A stretch of 64,000 nucleotides of DNA, from positions 1 through 64,000 of the forward strand of contig CAMVLW010000003.1 in the NCBI GenBank assembly GCA_947168445.1, read 5' to 3'. The translations under genes were made by a program, and so were the position numbers. Below are positions 10,701 to 25,700 of the stretch, piece after piece. The DNA is from an uncultured Clostridia bacterium (GTDB taxonomy: Bacteria > Bacillota > Clostridia > Oscillospirales > Acutalibacteraceae). The notes below the pieces were generated by a model, which saw nothing but the letters and a program-made list of their open reading frames with translations, was not told where the DNA came from and ran no database searches. The stretch's first letter is position 1, and every line of letters starts with the position of its first letter.

Positions 10701-13700
10701 CGGAATCAAGTGTGCGCGGATAGGGACCGTCGGCGGTGAAGGTAATCTGCTGCGAGCTGCCTTCCTCCGGCACAAAGCTGAGGGTGATTTCAGCCGTTTG
10801 ACCGGGTTCGAGGGAGTTGACATTCACGCTTGCCGCCCACTTGCCGTTGACACGGGCGGTAAGCGGGAACTCACCTGTTGCGTCATTGCCGGAGTTTTGA
10901 AGCGTAACGGTAAAGGAAATCGCTTTGCCCGACGGAATGTTCAGACTCTTTGCGGCAACCGCGCCGTTTTGGAGCGGCTTTCCTTCAAAGCTGACGGCGG
11001 TGATGCCGACATTCGGGAACACGGTTCTGCCGGAAGCGCCGTAAACAATCGCGCTGCGCTGGTTGTTGAATAGATCCGCTTCGTCAAAGGCGACGGAAAC
11101 ATCATTCGCCCTGACGGTGTAAACGTGGGAAGCGTTGTCGGCGGCAACGTCGGTAAACTGCACGTCCGCACACTGCACGGTGCGGGTTTCTCCGCCGATG
11201 GTGTAGGTTTTTTCGTAAACAGAGGTAATGCGCTGATAACCGAGATACACGTCGTCTCTGTAAAGGCTGACAATAAAGCTCGACGGAATCGGGTTTTCGG
11301 GCTTATCGTTCATCACGCGGGCAAAAATCACGATTTCTTCGCCCTTGTCCGCGGTGTTCGTCTTGGAAACAGGCGCGTTGTCAATGGTGATTTCCAGACC
11401 CTTTCCGATTTCGTTTGTCAGCGCGTCGGGAACAATGATGAGGTCGGGGCGGTCGTCGTTGACCGTGACCATCACATTGTGAATCGCGTAGGAATCGGTG
11501 GGCAAATCCTCCGCGTTGTAGCCCTTGGTAATCAGGGCGTTGGCGGTGCCGTTGTCATCGGTGACGGTGAGGGTCGCGATGTAGGTGCCGGACGCGGTGT
11601 AGATATGCGTCGGCGCAATGCCCCAGCCGGAGGAGCCGTCGCCGAAGTCCCAGACAAAGCTTTTAATCTGACCGTCGGGGTCATAGCTGCGCGAGCCGTC
11701 AAAGATAACGGTCTTGTTGACAACCGCGTTAAAGTCCACGCCCGCGTTGGCGGTGGGCAGCGCGTTAATCACGGTCTGAGCGCTCACGGCGTAATCCTCG
11801 GGATTTGCGGAGGTTCCCGCGCGGAACTCATAGACGCCCGCGGGCATTTCGGCATTGGCGTAAAGGTCGATAGTGAAATAGACAAGCTGCTCGTTATAGG
11901 AGTTGACGGTGACAGACTTCTTGTCCACCAAAGTGAAGCTGCCGGTTTTTCCGCTGACGACGGGTGCGCGGAACAGATAAACCATCACGCTCTCAGGCGT
12001 TTTGCCGGAGTTGTAAACGGTTGCCTGCACGCCGAGCGGCACAGAATCGTCCTCGTCGTGGAACTTGCCGGTGTCATAGAACACAGCGGTGCGTTCCAAC
12101 CGGTTAAACTTTTCAAGATAGGTAATCTTGCTGGTTTTCAGCTCCTTCACTGTGGTTGCGGAGCCATAGACCACCTTGTAAAAGCGCGGAAGAATGTTGC
12201 CGTTTTGGTCGCGGAGAATTTCGTCCACAACATAGAGCAGGTCTTTTTCCTCGCCGTCTACGGTGTAGGTGTCCTTCCAGTAATTGGCGAAGGAAAGGGA
12301 TACGGGCTCGCCTGTAAGGTCGGCGCTTGCATAGCGGTAAACCGCCGCGATGTTCATATCGGCAAAGTCATCCGACTCACCGAGCATGAGAATCTGATAG
12401 CGCAGAGGAGCGTTTTCTTCATTGCGGGCAGCCGCTTCAAGCGGTGCGGTGAAGGTGTAAGCGTCCTCCCCGCTCTTGCTGCCGCTGAGACCCTCGGGCA
12501 CAAAGACATTCACGCTGACATTGGTTGCGCTGTCGCGGATGTATTCGGGCAAGCCGTTGGTTCCGGCAATCACCTGCATGGTGTCCACATACTCGCCGGA
12601 GGTGTCGTCGAGAATCTGCACGCCGTCACGCGCGACGATGTGGGTGTTCACCTCGTCAATTAGGGAATCAAGTTCCACACCTTCGTAGGGCTTGTGGGTG
12701 ATGGTGGCGGTGAAGTTTCTGATTTCACCGTAAACATCCTTCAAATAGCCTTCCTCCAGCTCGGGAATCGTCCAGAGAATCGTAAAGTAGCCCCAAACCA
12801 TGTTGGGCAGGTCAGAGCCGTCATCGGCAAGACCGTTGTTTACGCCCGGAATGTCGCCGAGCACCAGACGGAAGGAATTGGTGTTGTAGGAGCCGAAGGA
12901 GGAACTGACAATCTCCCACACAGAGGTTAGCCCGGAGGTGTTGGAAACAATATCAAGCTGGCTGGAATCGAGAATCACGTTCTTGGCGGTGCCGCTGCCC
13001 TCGTTGGTGACGGAAACGCCCAGACGGAAGCTTGAATTCGGATAAATCTTGTGCGGCAGGTAGTAATCCACCTTGAGGCGCGGCTGCGGGTTGACGTTGA
13101 TTTCAACCGCGTCGGTGGTGGTGGTCACCAGCTTGCCGTTTACCATATAGGAAATGCGGGCGAATACCTGATAGGTTCTGCCTGCTTCGCCGCCCATGCC
13201 GATACTGGGGATAATTTTCCACTTGCCGGTGTAGGTGGAGCCGGAAGCTACGGAGGACTCAGATGTGCCCATGGTTTGGATAATATACACATTATCGGTG
13301 ATGTAGGACACTTCCTTGGTGACAGGGTCGGTGTACTGAATTACGACCTCGGTTGTCAGGCTGTCCAAATCGGCGTTCGGGTAGTTGTTGGTGATTTTCA
13401 GTTCTGCGTCAAACGCCTGACGCTCCAGAGATGCGGTCTGTGAAAGCGAGAGCTTCACCACCTCATACACGCCGCCGGAAACAGTTTCCTTATCCTTGAT
13501 ACGTCCGCCGGTTTCCTCCTGATAGATGAAGTAATCCATCTCCTCAAAGCCGCTGTCGTCGGGCATGTTGATTTCCATTTGCTGCTTTTCGCCGTCGCCG
13601 ATGACAACCTCCAAGTTGACCTTCTGCTTGCCGGGATTGTAAATCGGCACCTTGATTTGCGTGGTCTTGGGAGGATAAACAGGCAGCAGGGTGTCCTCGT

Positions 13701-16700
13701 CGTAGCTGACATAGCTGCCGGTGACGCGGAGCAGCGCCTTGTTTGCGCCGGCGTTTTCGTTCGCAAAGGTCGGCAAATCATAATAGCCGGGCTGCACCAG
13801 AAGCTGCACGGTTACGCTTGACATGGCGGGAATGGTGCCGATATAGCCTCCGCCGACAACAGAAATGCCGCTGACATTGCCGTCAATCACCGCAACCGCG
13901 TCAATCACATCAATCAGGCTGTGGTTGACGATTTTTGTTTCAAGCACCGCGGCGCTCTGCATGTTCTTTGCGATGGTGAACCACGGCATGGAAGAACCGA
14001 GCTTCGGCTCGGGAATTTTGACGCCGAGGTCAACCGTTAATTCAATCTCGTATTCATCAACGATAGTCGTTTCGGTGACCGTCCAGCTGATTTCAACCGG
14101 GACGGTTTCGAGCACGATTTCCTCATAGGCGGGCCGGGTCATCGGCATGATGTGCATTTCGCCGTTGAGGGTCTGCTTGCCCTTTGCCGACACGGTGTAA
14201 TCATACACGCCGATGGGCTTGTCAAAGAGCGAAGCCGTGCCGTTTTCGTCGGTGGTGAGAGAATAATTGAGATAGTAGGTGGTTTCTTTGCCGTTGATGT
14301 ACTGGGTGTAGGGGTCTCTGCCGTAGAGGGTAATCACAGCGCCGGAAACATTTTCGCCGAAGTCGTCGCGCACCTTGAACTGCACAGAGCCGTATTCGAG
14401 GGCGGTAACTTCAAGCCCTACGGGAATCGCAAGCGACACAACGCCGTTGGTCACAGTGACCGTATCCTGATACTTTCCGTACTGTACCGAGGCGGTGGGC
14501 GCCATGATGATGTTAAAGGAAAGGCTTTCGCCGGGTGCAAGGGTGGTTTTTTCGGGCTGCTCCGCCTTGATAAAGCCGAGAGAGCCGTTTTCAACCACGA
14601 TATTGCGCATGGTGGCAATGCCCTTGTTGGTGACGGTCACGGTTTTGGTGACGGTTGAACCGGGATTTGCCGCCGCGGTGATTGCCTTTTGGTCGGCGTA
14701 CAGCTTGGGAACGCCGGGGCGCATGCTCAGCTTAACCGTTGCGGTGGCTGTCGCGCCCTCGATGGAGCTGAACTGAATCATATACTCGGCGCTGTCGGCG
14801 CAGTCCTCGTCGGTGAAGAAGTTGAGCGTCACCGGGAAGAAGCTACCCGCGTCAAGCGTGGACTTGACGGTGGAGCTGTCGAGAACCGCGGTAATGCCGT
14901 CGTAGTCATTGCCGTTGAGCAGCACTGCCGAAACGCCTGTCAAGCCGCCGAAGCTCCCGTCCCACGCGCTGTTATAAAGCTTGACGCCGGCGGAGAAATC
15001 GGTATTCTTTGCGGCGGTGACGGTGGTGACGGAAGGCTTTGCTTCCATGCCGTAGATGGTGATGTCGCTGCCCTTGATGCCGCTGCCGAACGCCTTTTCA
15101 AAGGCATAGGCAGCAATACTCCACTTGCCCGCGTCTGTGTTGACGGACTTGAAGGAATAGGTGAAGTTACCGTTTTCGTCGGCGGTGAGGAACACGGTCT
15201 TTTCGCCGCGCCAATACATTTCGTAGCCGTCGGGAACATCACCGTTAATGACCGCACCGTCGGGCAGGCGCTCGCCGTAGTAGGGATAGAGGTTCATATC
15301 GAGCGCGATGGTTCCGGTGTAAGGCGTGTTGCCCACGCCCGCGCTGCCGGAAATGGTGATGATGTCGCCGGCAACATAGCTGTCAAGCGGCGTGGTGACG
15401 GAGCCGATGATGTCGTCAATGAACATCAGCTGCGTGTCATACTGCACGGTATAGCCCGCTCCCTGTGCAAAGTAGGTCAGGGTATACATGCCGCTTTCCA
15501 GTCCCTCGGTGAGAATGGAGCCGGAGAATTTGCCGGTTCCGTTGTCGGTGAGCACTGCCTCGCGGAAAATGCCGCTGTCGGAATTGTATTCCAGACGGAC
15601 AGAAATCATCGCGCCGTCCGCCACGCTGTTGAGCAGGCGGTTGGGCTTGGAAGCGAGCGACATTTCGCCGCTGACGGTAATCGCGTACTCGGAGCCGACA
15701 AAGATATTCGCGCCGAAGTCGGCGTCCTCGCCGCTCTTGTTCGGGCTGACTTTCAGAGTCAAGCCGTCCCTGACGGTGAATTCGTAGCTGTAGGCATAGC
15801 TGCCGAAGGAGGTATCAACTGTCGCCCAGTCGAGCGGCAGATAGTAGGTGGTGTCAAAGTCGGCGCCGTTGCCCTTTTCAAGGGTTAAGAGCAAACGCCA
15901 GCTGCCGGAGGAGGCGGGATTCCAGTTGAGAATCTGCACCGAGGTGCTGTTGCCCTGAATTCCGTTGTAGTTGCCGGAGGAAACCACGTTCCATTTGGTG
16001 GGAGCGCCATCGGAATCAAGCTTGTTCGCCCAAAGCTTCAGCACATAGGGCTGATAAAGCGTGGCGACGCTTCTGTTGGATACGCGGACAAGGAAGCTTG
16101 CGCTGCTGCCCCAGTCGATGGTGTCGGCAGGCGCCCATGACACGTCGGAGAGCCACAAATCGGGCTTAATTACGGTGATGTCAACGGTTTCTTCGCTGTC
16201 CTCCGAGGGTGTTTCAAGCACCGCAAGGTCGCTGTCGGTGACAACGCTGACGGTGTGAACGCCGTCGCTCACCACCCATTTCGCGGTGATTCCTGTAGCA
16301 TACGGAACGCCCTTTTTGAGGGTGTCCGCGCTGACCTTGACGGTCTTGATGATTTTGCCGTCAATATAGAAGCGGACATTGACCGCCTTGGAAATATCGG
16401 TGTTCGGCGTGAGGGCAGCGGTCAGTGTGAGAGTGCCGCCCTGCGCGATTCTGCCGCCGGTCATGCCGGTGGGATATTCAACGGTGAGTTCTGTCGCAAT
16501 TTCCGCCTTGTCAACCGTGAACGCGGCGGTTTCAAAGGAAACGGCGTTGTCGGAGGAATCGGTTTCGACAAGCAGCGGGTCGTCTGCGGCGATAAGCACA
16601 GTGTGCTTGCCGGAAACAGGTGCTTCGTAGAAATTCACGGCTCTCGAAGCGCCCGGCGCGAGCGTGACAGAAAGTGTATCCGCAAGCGCACCGTCAAGAT

Positions 16701-19700
16701 AGAGCGAAACGGTAAAGCTTGCGCTTGCTCTGCCGGAGTTGGCGACGGTCGCGGAGTAAATCACCTTTTCTTCCGAGGTGAGCGCCGCGGTTTTGTCGAG
16801 CGTGGCGGCATTGCGCCAGTCGCCGTTTGTCACCGCGATTTCGGCAAAATCGGTCTGCTGCGCGTTGTAGCTGACGGTTTTGCTGTTGTTTTGCTTGTTA
16901 GATTCCTTGAGGGTGTCAAGCAGATCGTTGGCAACAATCTTGATAATCTGCGCGCCCTTTTCGGCGGTGTAGGTAAAGGAAACGGTTTTCTCCTCCCCTA
17001 CTGCAAGTCCGCCGCTGATGGTCTGATAGCCGCGGTAAACGCCGTTGAGATAGAAGCCCGCAAGGAACGCCATATCGGCGGGAACCACACCGAACGCCGC
17101 TTCGCTGTTGACAATCGCCGCGTCAACGCGCACGGTGTCATTTTCCTGAATGGTGTTGCTGCCGCTGACAAGCGTATATTCGCCGTCGGTCGCGCCCATT
17201 CTGTAAACCGTAATGGCGGAAACGAGCAAATCGGGTCGTCTGTCGATAACCCTGACCGCCTTGGTGACAGAGGAGGAAGCGCCTCTCTGGTCGGTGGCGG
17301 TGAGAGTAACGGTGTAGTCGCCCGGGGTTAAGTAACGGTGGGTAATGGTTTTGCCGTTCTTCACGGCGCCGTCGCCCATGTTCCAGACAAAGGTGAGATT
17401 TTCGCTCTCGCCGTCGTCGCTGTCAGTGGACAATGCGGCGCTGTAGGTTTCGGTATCCGAGGAGTCGACCGTCGCCTTTGCGGTGATCACCGCATGCGGC
17501 GCGTGGTTGACGGGATAAGCGCTTGTGACAATATCCTTCGCGCAGGCTTCGGCTGTAAAGGTCAGCGCCGCCGCGCTTTCGGGAACGGTGAAGTCAAAGG
17601 TGAAGGAATGGCTGCCGGGTGCAAGACCGGAGAAGTCCTTTTCCGCGACGGTGACAATCGAATTGCCTGTATTCGCTTTCAAAACAAGCGTGCCTGCCGC
17701 CTTTGCGGGACCGTTATTCGTGAAATTCACGGTAATCTTCATCAGTTGTCCGGCTGTGGGAACCGCCACATTGAGCATAACGGATTTAAACTCAATGGAA
17801 AATACCGAGGTAGGAACCGCGCTGACGGGACCCGCCGCAGCGGAAATGTTGCCCGCTCTGTCAACGGAGCGGAACCAATAGTAATAGCGAACGCCGTCGC
17901 TCAATCCGCTGTCCGAATAGCTGCCGGACGCGGTTTCTCCCACGCTTTCAAGCGTATAGGGATCGGCATTGGAATCGGTGGAACGCAGAATTTGGGTATA
18001 ATAAACGTCCGTTGGCGCCGCCGTAAAGCTGAGAGTAACGGTTCCGCCGCTCATGCCGTCCTGCGCCTTTAAATTGGTGGGGGCTGCGGGCGGAACGGAG
18101 TCGTATTTATATTTTGCGTAATACCAAGAGGAAGCGTAAGCCGCGCCGCCGTTGTTTTCGGCATTGACGCGCACGGCGAACCAAGCGCCCTCCTGCAAGC
18201 CCGCAAGCGCGGAGAAGTCAATGGTTGTCGCCGCTTGGAACGCGCGGTGACCGAAGCCCGCGAGCATGGTTTGGTCAATTTCAATCTGCTCAATGCCGTC
18301 GGTAATCACGGCAAGGGGCTGCCATGTGAGGGTTTCATCCGGCTCAACGGCGGAGCTTGTGCCGATGTAGGCGTATTCAAAGGTGAAGCGCTTGACGCGG
18401 ATTCTGTCGGAAGCGACGGCGGTGACGGTTAAGTCGCCGTTGAAGCTGGAAGAACGCAGCGGGTCGAGATACACAACCGTCGGCGGCGTCTTTTGCTCGC
18501 CCGGAAGCGCGGTGACGATGTTGGAGAATTCTCCCAAGGTATCGCCCGCAAGCGCGCGCACCTTATACCGGTAAGCAACGGTCGGGTCAAGCTCGTCGTC
18601 CACATAAACGCTGTCGGCATTGGTGATTTCCGCCAGCAACTCAAACGCGCCGTTGTTTTCCGCGCGGTAAATCTGATAGCCGGTCACGTCAAGGCGGAGC
18701 ACCGACTGCCAGCCGAGTGCGATTTTGCGTTCACCCGGCTCTGCCATAAGTGAAGCGGGCGCCGCAACACTGTCGCCCAAGGCGTACGCGTTGGTGATCC
18801 ACTCGCTCTTGTTGCCTGTGGGGTCGAGCACACGGAAGCGCACGAAGATATTCTGCGATGCGCCCGCGCGCACCTTGGAGAAGTCCACGGTGACGTTTCT
18901 GCCGTCAAGTTCGCCGTGATAGAGTTCGGCATAAACGGCGTTCACGTCGTCATAACTCTTCCATTCCACTATCACAGAGGACACCTTCACGTTGTCATAG
19001 GCTTCGAGGGTGAAGGTCTGCGAGGTTGAAATATGCGCTTTTTCAGCGGGTGATACCGCTCTGAGAACCGGCGCGGAATCATCCCTAATCATTGAAACAG
19101 CCTGCTCTGTCACTGCCGCTTCGCTTGTCACCTGCTGACCCGCAACGGTTGAGGCGGCGACAACGGCGTAATAATACGCGGTGCCGACCTGCGCTGTGAT
19201 GTCGTTATAGGAGCGCGCGGTGGTTTCTGCAATCAGATTGCCGTCGCTGACAATATTCTGCTGAGCGGTGCTTCTGTAAATATAATAGGTTTCGGTGTTG
19301 GACACATTTTCCCAACGGATGTTGATTTTTCCGATTTCGGAGGAGGAAGTGACATACTCCGGCGCAAAAAGCTTTAAGCCGATTTCAAACGTCAGCAGCT
19401 TGCTGCCGAAGTTTGCGCTACCGTAATATTCGGCATAAATATTTTGTATGCCAATCCATGAGGAATCGGTTGCGGGAACGGTGTATTCCACAACAGCTGT
19501 GCCGCCGGCATTGAATCTGCCCTCGGCAAAGTAGCGCTTGTTGTTGTCGATGACTCTGTAGAGCCGCAGGACAACGCCTTGCTTTGCAACGGTGGAGACT
19601 GCCGTAAAGGTGAGCCTGTCGCCGAGCATAACGCTGTCAAGGCTGTCTGTTCCGTTCACCTTTACGGTGAGGTCATACTTCTCCTCACCCGCGAACAAAA

Positions 19701-22700
19701 CTCCCGTATTCAAAAAGCTGCTGCGGTTGCCCGCGAGGTCAACAGCGCTGAGCAGATAGACATAATATCTGCCGGAGGAAATGCCGTTTTCAGCGCTTCT
19801 CGCGGCGGTATCGGTGGAAATGACGGAATAATAATACTGATTCGCGTAGGTTTCGGGGTCGCCTGCGAGGTTCTGCGCCTTTTCCAATCCGGAGAACTCA
19901 TAGCGGCGCACCTCAATTTGGTTGAGCGCTTCAATGCCCGCGGGAATTGTCCAGCTGACATTTGCGACAAGGCGCTCGTAGCTGTATTCGCTGTTCGGTC
20001 CGTTGACCGCAATCGTGCCGCCGATTGTGCCGCCGCTGAGGTCGGGCGCGGAATTGTCAACCGTAATCGGGGTTTCAAAATAATCGCTGAGGTTCGAGAA
20101 ATCGGTGACGGTCAGCGTGAGTTTGTAGGAGCCGTCGGGAATATAGCGCTTTCCGCTTTCATCTGTCAGAGCGGCTGCTCCGGCGTAATCACCCAAATCA
20201 AGGGTGTTGAGCGTTGCGCCCTCATTGCAGCGCACGCCGATGATACCGTTGTCATAATTGCGGCGGTAGCCCCAATAGTAGGTGCTTGTGTCGGTGACGT
20301 CATACGTCCATTCGGCATAGACATTGCCTGCCGCGTCAATCACGGTGACAAGCAGGGTGTGGACATAGTTGTTATCCACCGCGTCAGCCTTAAAGTTAAT
20401 ATTGCCGTTGGTGTTGGTGCCTGCGAGGGTGGTGGTGTCGGCGCTGAATTTGCCCTCGGGAGCGGTAATATCGGCAAGCGGTGTGATGTTCTGCGATTTG
20501 GCGGTTTTGTCACCGAGACCGCCGGTGGAGGTGAGCACGCTCACCATGAAATAATAAGCGCCGGTGTATTTTGACGCGTCAAGCGGAATGAAGGCGCTTG
20601 TCTCGCCGGGGGCAACGTCGGTTTCGGAGAACAGACTGTTGCCGTTTGCTTTATAGGCATACATGCGGTAGCCGTATTCGGGCGTGCCGTCCAAAACGCC
20701 CTCGGGCAACGCGACCTTGTTCCAACTGACGGTCGCGCCTGCGTTTTTGGCGGTGACGGAAAGACCTGTGGGCGGGTCGATTTTGACATAGGTATAGGCT
20801 GCGGTTTTGACAAGCGACTTGTTGCCGGCGGAATCAAGCGCGTAGGCAACAAGTTCAACGGTATCGCCGTTTTGAAGCGCAATACCTCTGTAATTTCCGT
20901 TATAGTCGCCGTCGTTGTTGTAATACAGCCGGCTGATGTTAACGGACGCGGTGACGGAAGAAATTCTGTCGGTAGGATACGCGCTCAGGGCATAGCCGCC
21001 GTTGTGATTCGCGTCGTATGAATCGCTCTTGAACCAGCTGCCGCCGTTGACGCGGTATTCAATCACGACCTCTTTAACGAGCTGGTCGTCGCTGACATTC
21101 ACGGAAATCACCGAGGAATTGTCCACGTTGACCTTGCCGGAGGTGTTGATAATCTCGCTGATTTCGGGCGCGCCTTCGTCGTCGAGCAGCTTGATAGCGG
21201 GCGTGCTCAGGGTGCAGACCCACACCACATCGGAGCCGTCAAAAATATCGGACTGCCACTTTTCCATGGCAACGGAATTGTCCTTGACGAGCTTTGCGTA
21301 GAAGATATAGTATCTTTCGGGGCGCAGGTAGTATTCGTCATAGTTCGGCTCAACCGGCAGCTTGTCGTTGCGGGTAAAGCGGTAGGTCAATTCGCCGTTG
21401 ACAATATAATCGGTGATATTGATGGTAGAGTTGCCGTCACTGCGGACAGAATAATATTCTACCTTGGCGTAGTCGAGAATATGGTCGAGGAAATCGTTCA
21501 TCATTTCCTCGGTGAGGTTCACGCTCTTCCAGTACGGAATGAAAACGTCGCAGATTTGCTGCCGTGTGTAGCTGTCAAACTCAGGCACGAGCGGCTCGAT
21601 ATAGAAACGGTCGGTGCCTGCGGTGACCTTCAGCGGGTCAAGCGGCGTTCTTTTTACGTCGTTTTCATAAACCCTGAATTCCTCATAGCGCCAGTCGGAG
21701 GTATTGCCTGCGGTATCGGTGACACGGACGCCGGCATAATAGACGCCGGGCATAACGTACTTCAGGCTGTAGTCGGCGCAGAAGGTGCGCTCGCCGTTAA
21801 ACTGCACGTCAGCCTTGGGATAGTAGTAGGTTGCAGGCTCCGGGAAGCCCTCGGCAGGTGTGTAAACATAACTTCCCTCTTCCCCGCTGCGGGTGAAGTA
21901 GGCGATGTTCAGGCTGTAGAGCCTTCCGTCGTCCCACGCTCTGACGCTGGTGTAGCGGTTGCCGTAACCGCCTTGGCTGTTGTTGTATGCGGAAATGCCT
22001 CTGACAACCGGCGCTTGTGTGTCTGCACCGGCGGAGAGGTTTTTCTTATAGACATAATCGAGCGCAATGTCGTAATCGTCATACGCTTCCTGCCGCTGTC
22101 TGACGGTGAAGGTGGGATATTGCAGCGGATCAACGTAAACAAGTCTGCTGCCGTTTTCGGCAGAGGTGCTGTCATAGCGGTACCAGCCGGTGTCGCCGAA
22201 CCATTTGCCGTTTTCATCATAGAAATCGAAGTCAAAGCGGTAACCGGGCTTGGGCGTCCAATGGATAACAACGCCGGAGGAAGCCTGCGTCACGGTGTAA
22301 TCCTGCGGCGCGGGAATTTCCTCTGCAAGAACGGTGAAGGTTTTAACCGCCTTGTTGCCGTTTGCGTCGGTAACGGTGTAGCGGAAGGTGTATTCGTTTC
22401 CGGGTGTGAGAGAAACATAGCGCAGCGTTTTTTTGAAGGTATAGTCCTTGGTGCGCACGCTGTCGCTGCTGTCAATGCGCTGATACTGCTCGTCGCTCTC
22501 GGATGAAAGCTTGTAATCGAGCAAATATGATTTTACTCTTTGGTTATCGGTTGCATTGGTGAAGATGGTGCAGGCGTTGGAAATGTTATCCGTTTCAACA
22601 CCGCCCGGAAGGAGGAAATAGAAGTCGTTGATCACAGGCGCTTCATCATCCTCGGGAAGCACATAGAGCGGTGAAGAATATTCGGTTCTGAACCAGCCTG

Positions 22701-25700
22701 TGTTGTTGTGTCGGTCAAACACGCCGTAGTTCCACTGCCCCCACTGACCTTTCAGATAAATTTCCGCGAGATAGATGTATTCGGTGCCGGCTTCAAGATT
22801 GTCGCTGAGGTCAAAGCCAATCCAGCCGCTGTCGGCGTGGATATCGCCGACTCTCGAATAGTCGCTTGCATTTCTGGCTCTGCGCCAAACCCTGACATAA
22901 TCATAGTTGCTGTTGTCCTCAAGATATGCCTTGATAACAGCCTTTGCCTGCGCTTCGGTTCCGTCTGCCGAGCCGGTGATGCTTTCGATGGTTTTTCCCT
23001 TGTTGACGGTGATGTAGGTGAAAAGCTCGTCAACGGTTTTGTCGGGAACGGTGATGTTATTTACGTCAATCTCCATGCCGTCCATCCTCGGCGTGACCTT
23101 TAAGCCGCCGAGACGCGGATAGGTGAAGTCGCCCTCGTTTGTTACACAGTGGGCACGGAAATAGACAATCGCCTTTTGACCTGCCGAAGAAGCTTCATCG
23201 GCATAGAAGGTCAACCGCCAGTCGCCGGCGGTGAGGAACGGTCCGCTGTCATACCAAATGCCGTCGGGATACGGAAGATTGAACCAGCAGTCGTCAATCG
23301 TGACATACGCGCCGTTTTCAAGCTTTTGCAGCTTGACATTCACGCTGCATTCGGAATCAAAGACGCCATTGTGCCGGATGGTGCGCAAATAATCAAAGAA
23401 ATATTTGTAGCCGGCGGGTACGGTAATATCCACAGACTGGCTCATGCCGTCCGCTACAACCGGAAGATAGTATTCAGCGGAGGACTGATTATTGGCAACC
23501 TCGGGCAGCGCAAAGGCTTCAACCTCGGTGGATTCGATAAACTGCATGCCGTTTGAGGATTTTCCCCAATACATCGCGCTTTCGTCAACGCTCGCCTCCC
23601 ACACCGCCATAGCGGTAAAGGTAAGGTTGCGGTCAAACTGAACCGGTGCGGTGTACTCATAATAGCTGTTGGCGTCGCTGACGCGCGTGCCCAAATCGAC
23701 ATTGTATTTTAATGAATAGTAAAGCTTTGCGCTTTCGGATTCTGTTGAAAGCGTAATGGTGTTGCCGTCAACGGTGACAACAGGCAGCGAGGGCACGCTG
23801 CGAATATAGCCTCGGTTGTCGGATGAGAAATAATACACCTCATTGCCAACGGTCACACGCGCGCCGGCACGCAGATAAACGCCCCAAGCCTTGCGGTAAT
23901 CGGGATTATCCGAAAGCTGCGCAATATCGGCAAGCGTGATTTCACCGGGGACGAACAAGGCGGAGCTTTCCCCGAGGGTGCCGTCGTCGTTAAAAACGCG
24001 GGAATAATAGGATGGAGTATAATAATACTCAACGCTGATTTCCTCTCCGGGGAAGAACACATCCCAATCGGTTTTATTGATATAGAGCCTGCCGGTTTTG
24101 TCGATGATAACGTCCTCGCTTCCGCTCAGGCTGCTCCAAGCGTAGGCGGTTCTGTTGCCGTTTTCGTCAACCGCGTACATATCAAAAATGCCCGCGTAGC
24201 CGAAAAAGCCTGAGTAAACGCTGCCGAGCGTGCCGGTCTCGGGGTGATAGACCGCCGCCTTGATTCTGACAACGGGCTTTTCGGAACCGACATAGACAAC
24301 GGAGCGGTTGCTTTGAACAGACGGTGAACTGAGCGTCGGCGCTGCGGGCTCCGAGCCGTCTGTCGTCAGGTTATAGTAAATCACGGCGTCGCTGTTCAGG
24401 CTGACGGGGTACAGATAATAGCCGCGGTCGGAAATATACTTTTCGCCCATGTCCGTCACAGCGCCGTTAAAGAAAACTCTGTCGTCGGCTGTCGCTGTGA
24501 AGTTTTTCAGCCTGACATGGTAAACTCTCAGATAATCGGGACGGATTGTCAGCGTATAAGTGCCTGCGGGAACGGCGCTGCTGCTGTAAAAATGAAGCCG
24601 TCCGCCCGACTCTGTATTCGCGAGAATATCCAGGCGGGTTCCCACCGCGTCGTCGAGATAGGGATAATAGATATCGTAACCGGCATAACCGCCGTCCTGA
24701 ACCGTTTCGCGGTAAATATCAAAGGAGATGATTCCCGGCTCGGTCAGGGTGAAGGAAATGGTCTGCGGCTTTTCAACAACCGCACCTTCGCCGTTATCCA
24801 TCTCGCTGACGTAGAAATCAAGCGTATCGGTGAAGGAATACGGCGCGGAAAGCGTGCCGAGCGCATACACGCCGCCCTCGGCAATCACTTCGGTTTCGGC
24901 GGAATAGCTGCCGTCGCTGTAGCTCACAGCGCGGACGCGGCGGTTGAGCCCGCCGAGAGAAAACGCGCCTGTGTAGGGCTTTCTGGTAGCGGAATCCACC
25001 GGACTGGTGCCGTCAACGGTGTAGTAGATTGCACCGCCGTCATTCACAATCGTCACCGTGCCGTTTGTGGCGGTAATGCGCGGCGCGGAAGCGGAAACGG
25101 TGATGTTCATTTGCGACACACTGCCGTTAATGCTCTCGGTGCCGTTGGATAGCTTGGAAAACGCCCTGACGGTGACGACCTCGCCCTTGCTGTAGTCAGC
25201 CGTGCTGATGGGTCCCGTGTAGAGCGTGCCGTTCTGCACCGGGTCGCTGCCGTCGAGGGTATAGTAAATTTCGGAGGTGTAATTTTCGGGAACACCGGAG
25301 CTTTGCAGGGTGATTTCCGACGAAGCTGTGCTGCCGGACGCGCCGGTGTCAGCTAAACGAATCAGCGGCAATTCATAGATAACAAAGCTGCCGTCCTCGC
25401 CCGCATAGCCTGTGTTGGTTTCGCTGTCAACCAAAATGGCATAGAGCGCCACATCGTCAACATTGATTTCCCCACTGACATCAAAGGTGCCGTCCGCCTT
25501 TGTCCAGCCGTCGAGCGTTTTGAGATTGCCGATTTTGCCCACGCTGTAATAAACCGAGTCGTAATTGCCGCCGTAAAGCGACTTGGCACTCAGCTTGCAG
25601 GGATAATATAACACGTCGGTTTCGTCTAACTCATTGGAGAAAACAGGAGAAGGCGTGAGCGTAAGCGGATAGCTGCCCTCGCAAACAGCGGAGGTATAGA

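Noticed and set aside
14689-15888. Plus-strand frame of 399 codons opposite the giant gene
   Set aside because: Antisense shadow with low-complexity VG/GV-rich composition; no family signature.
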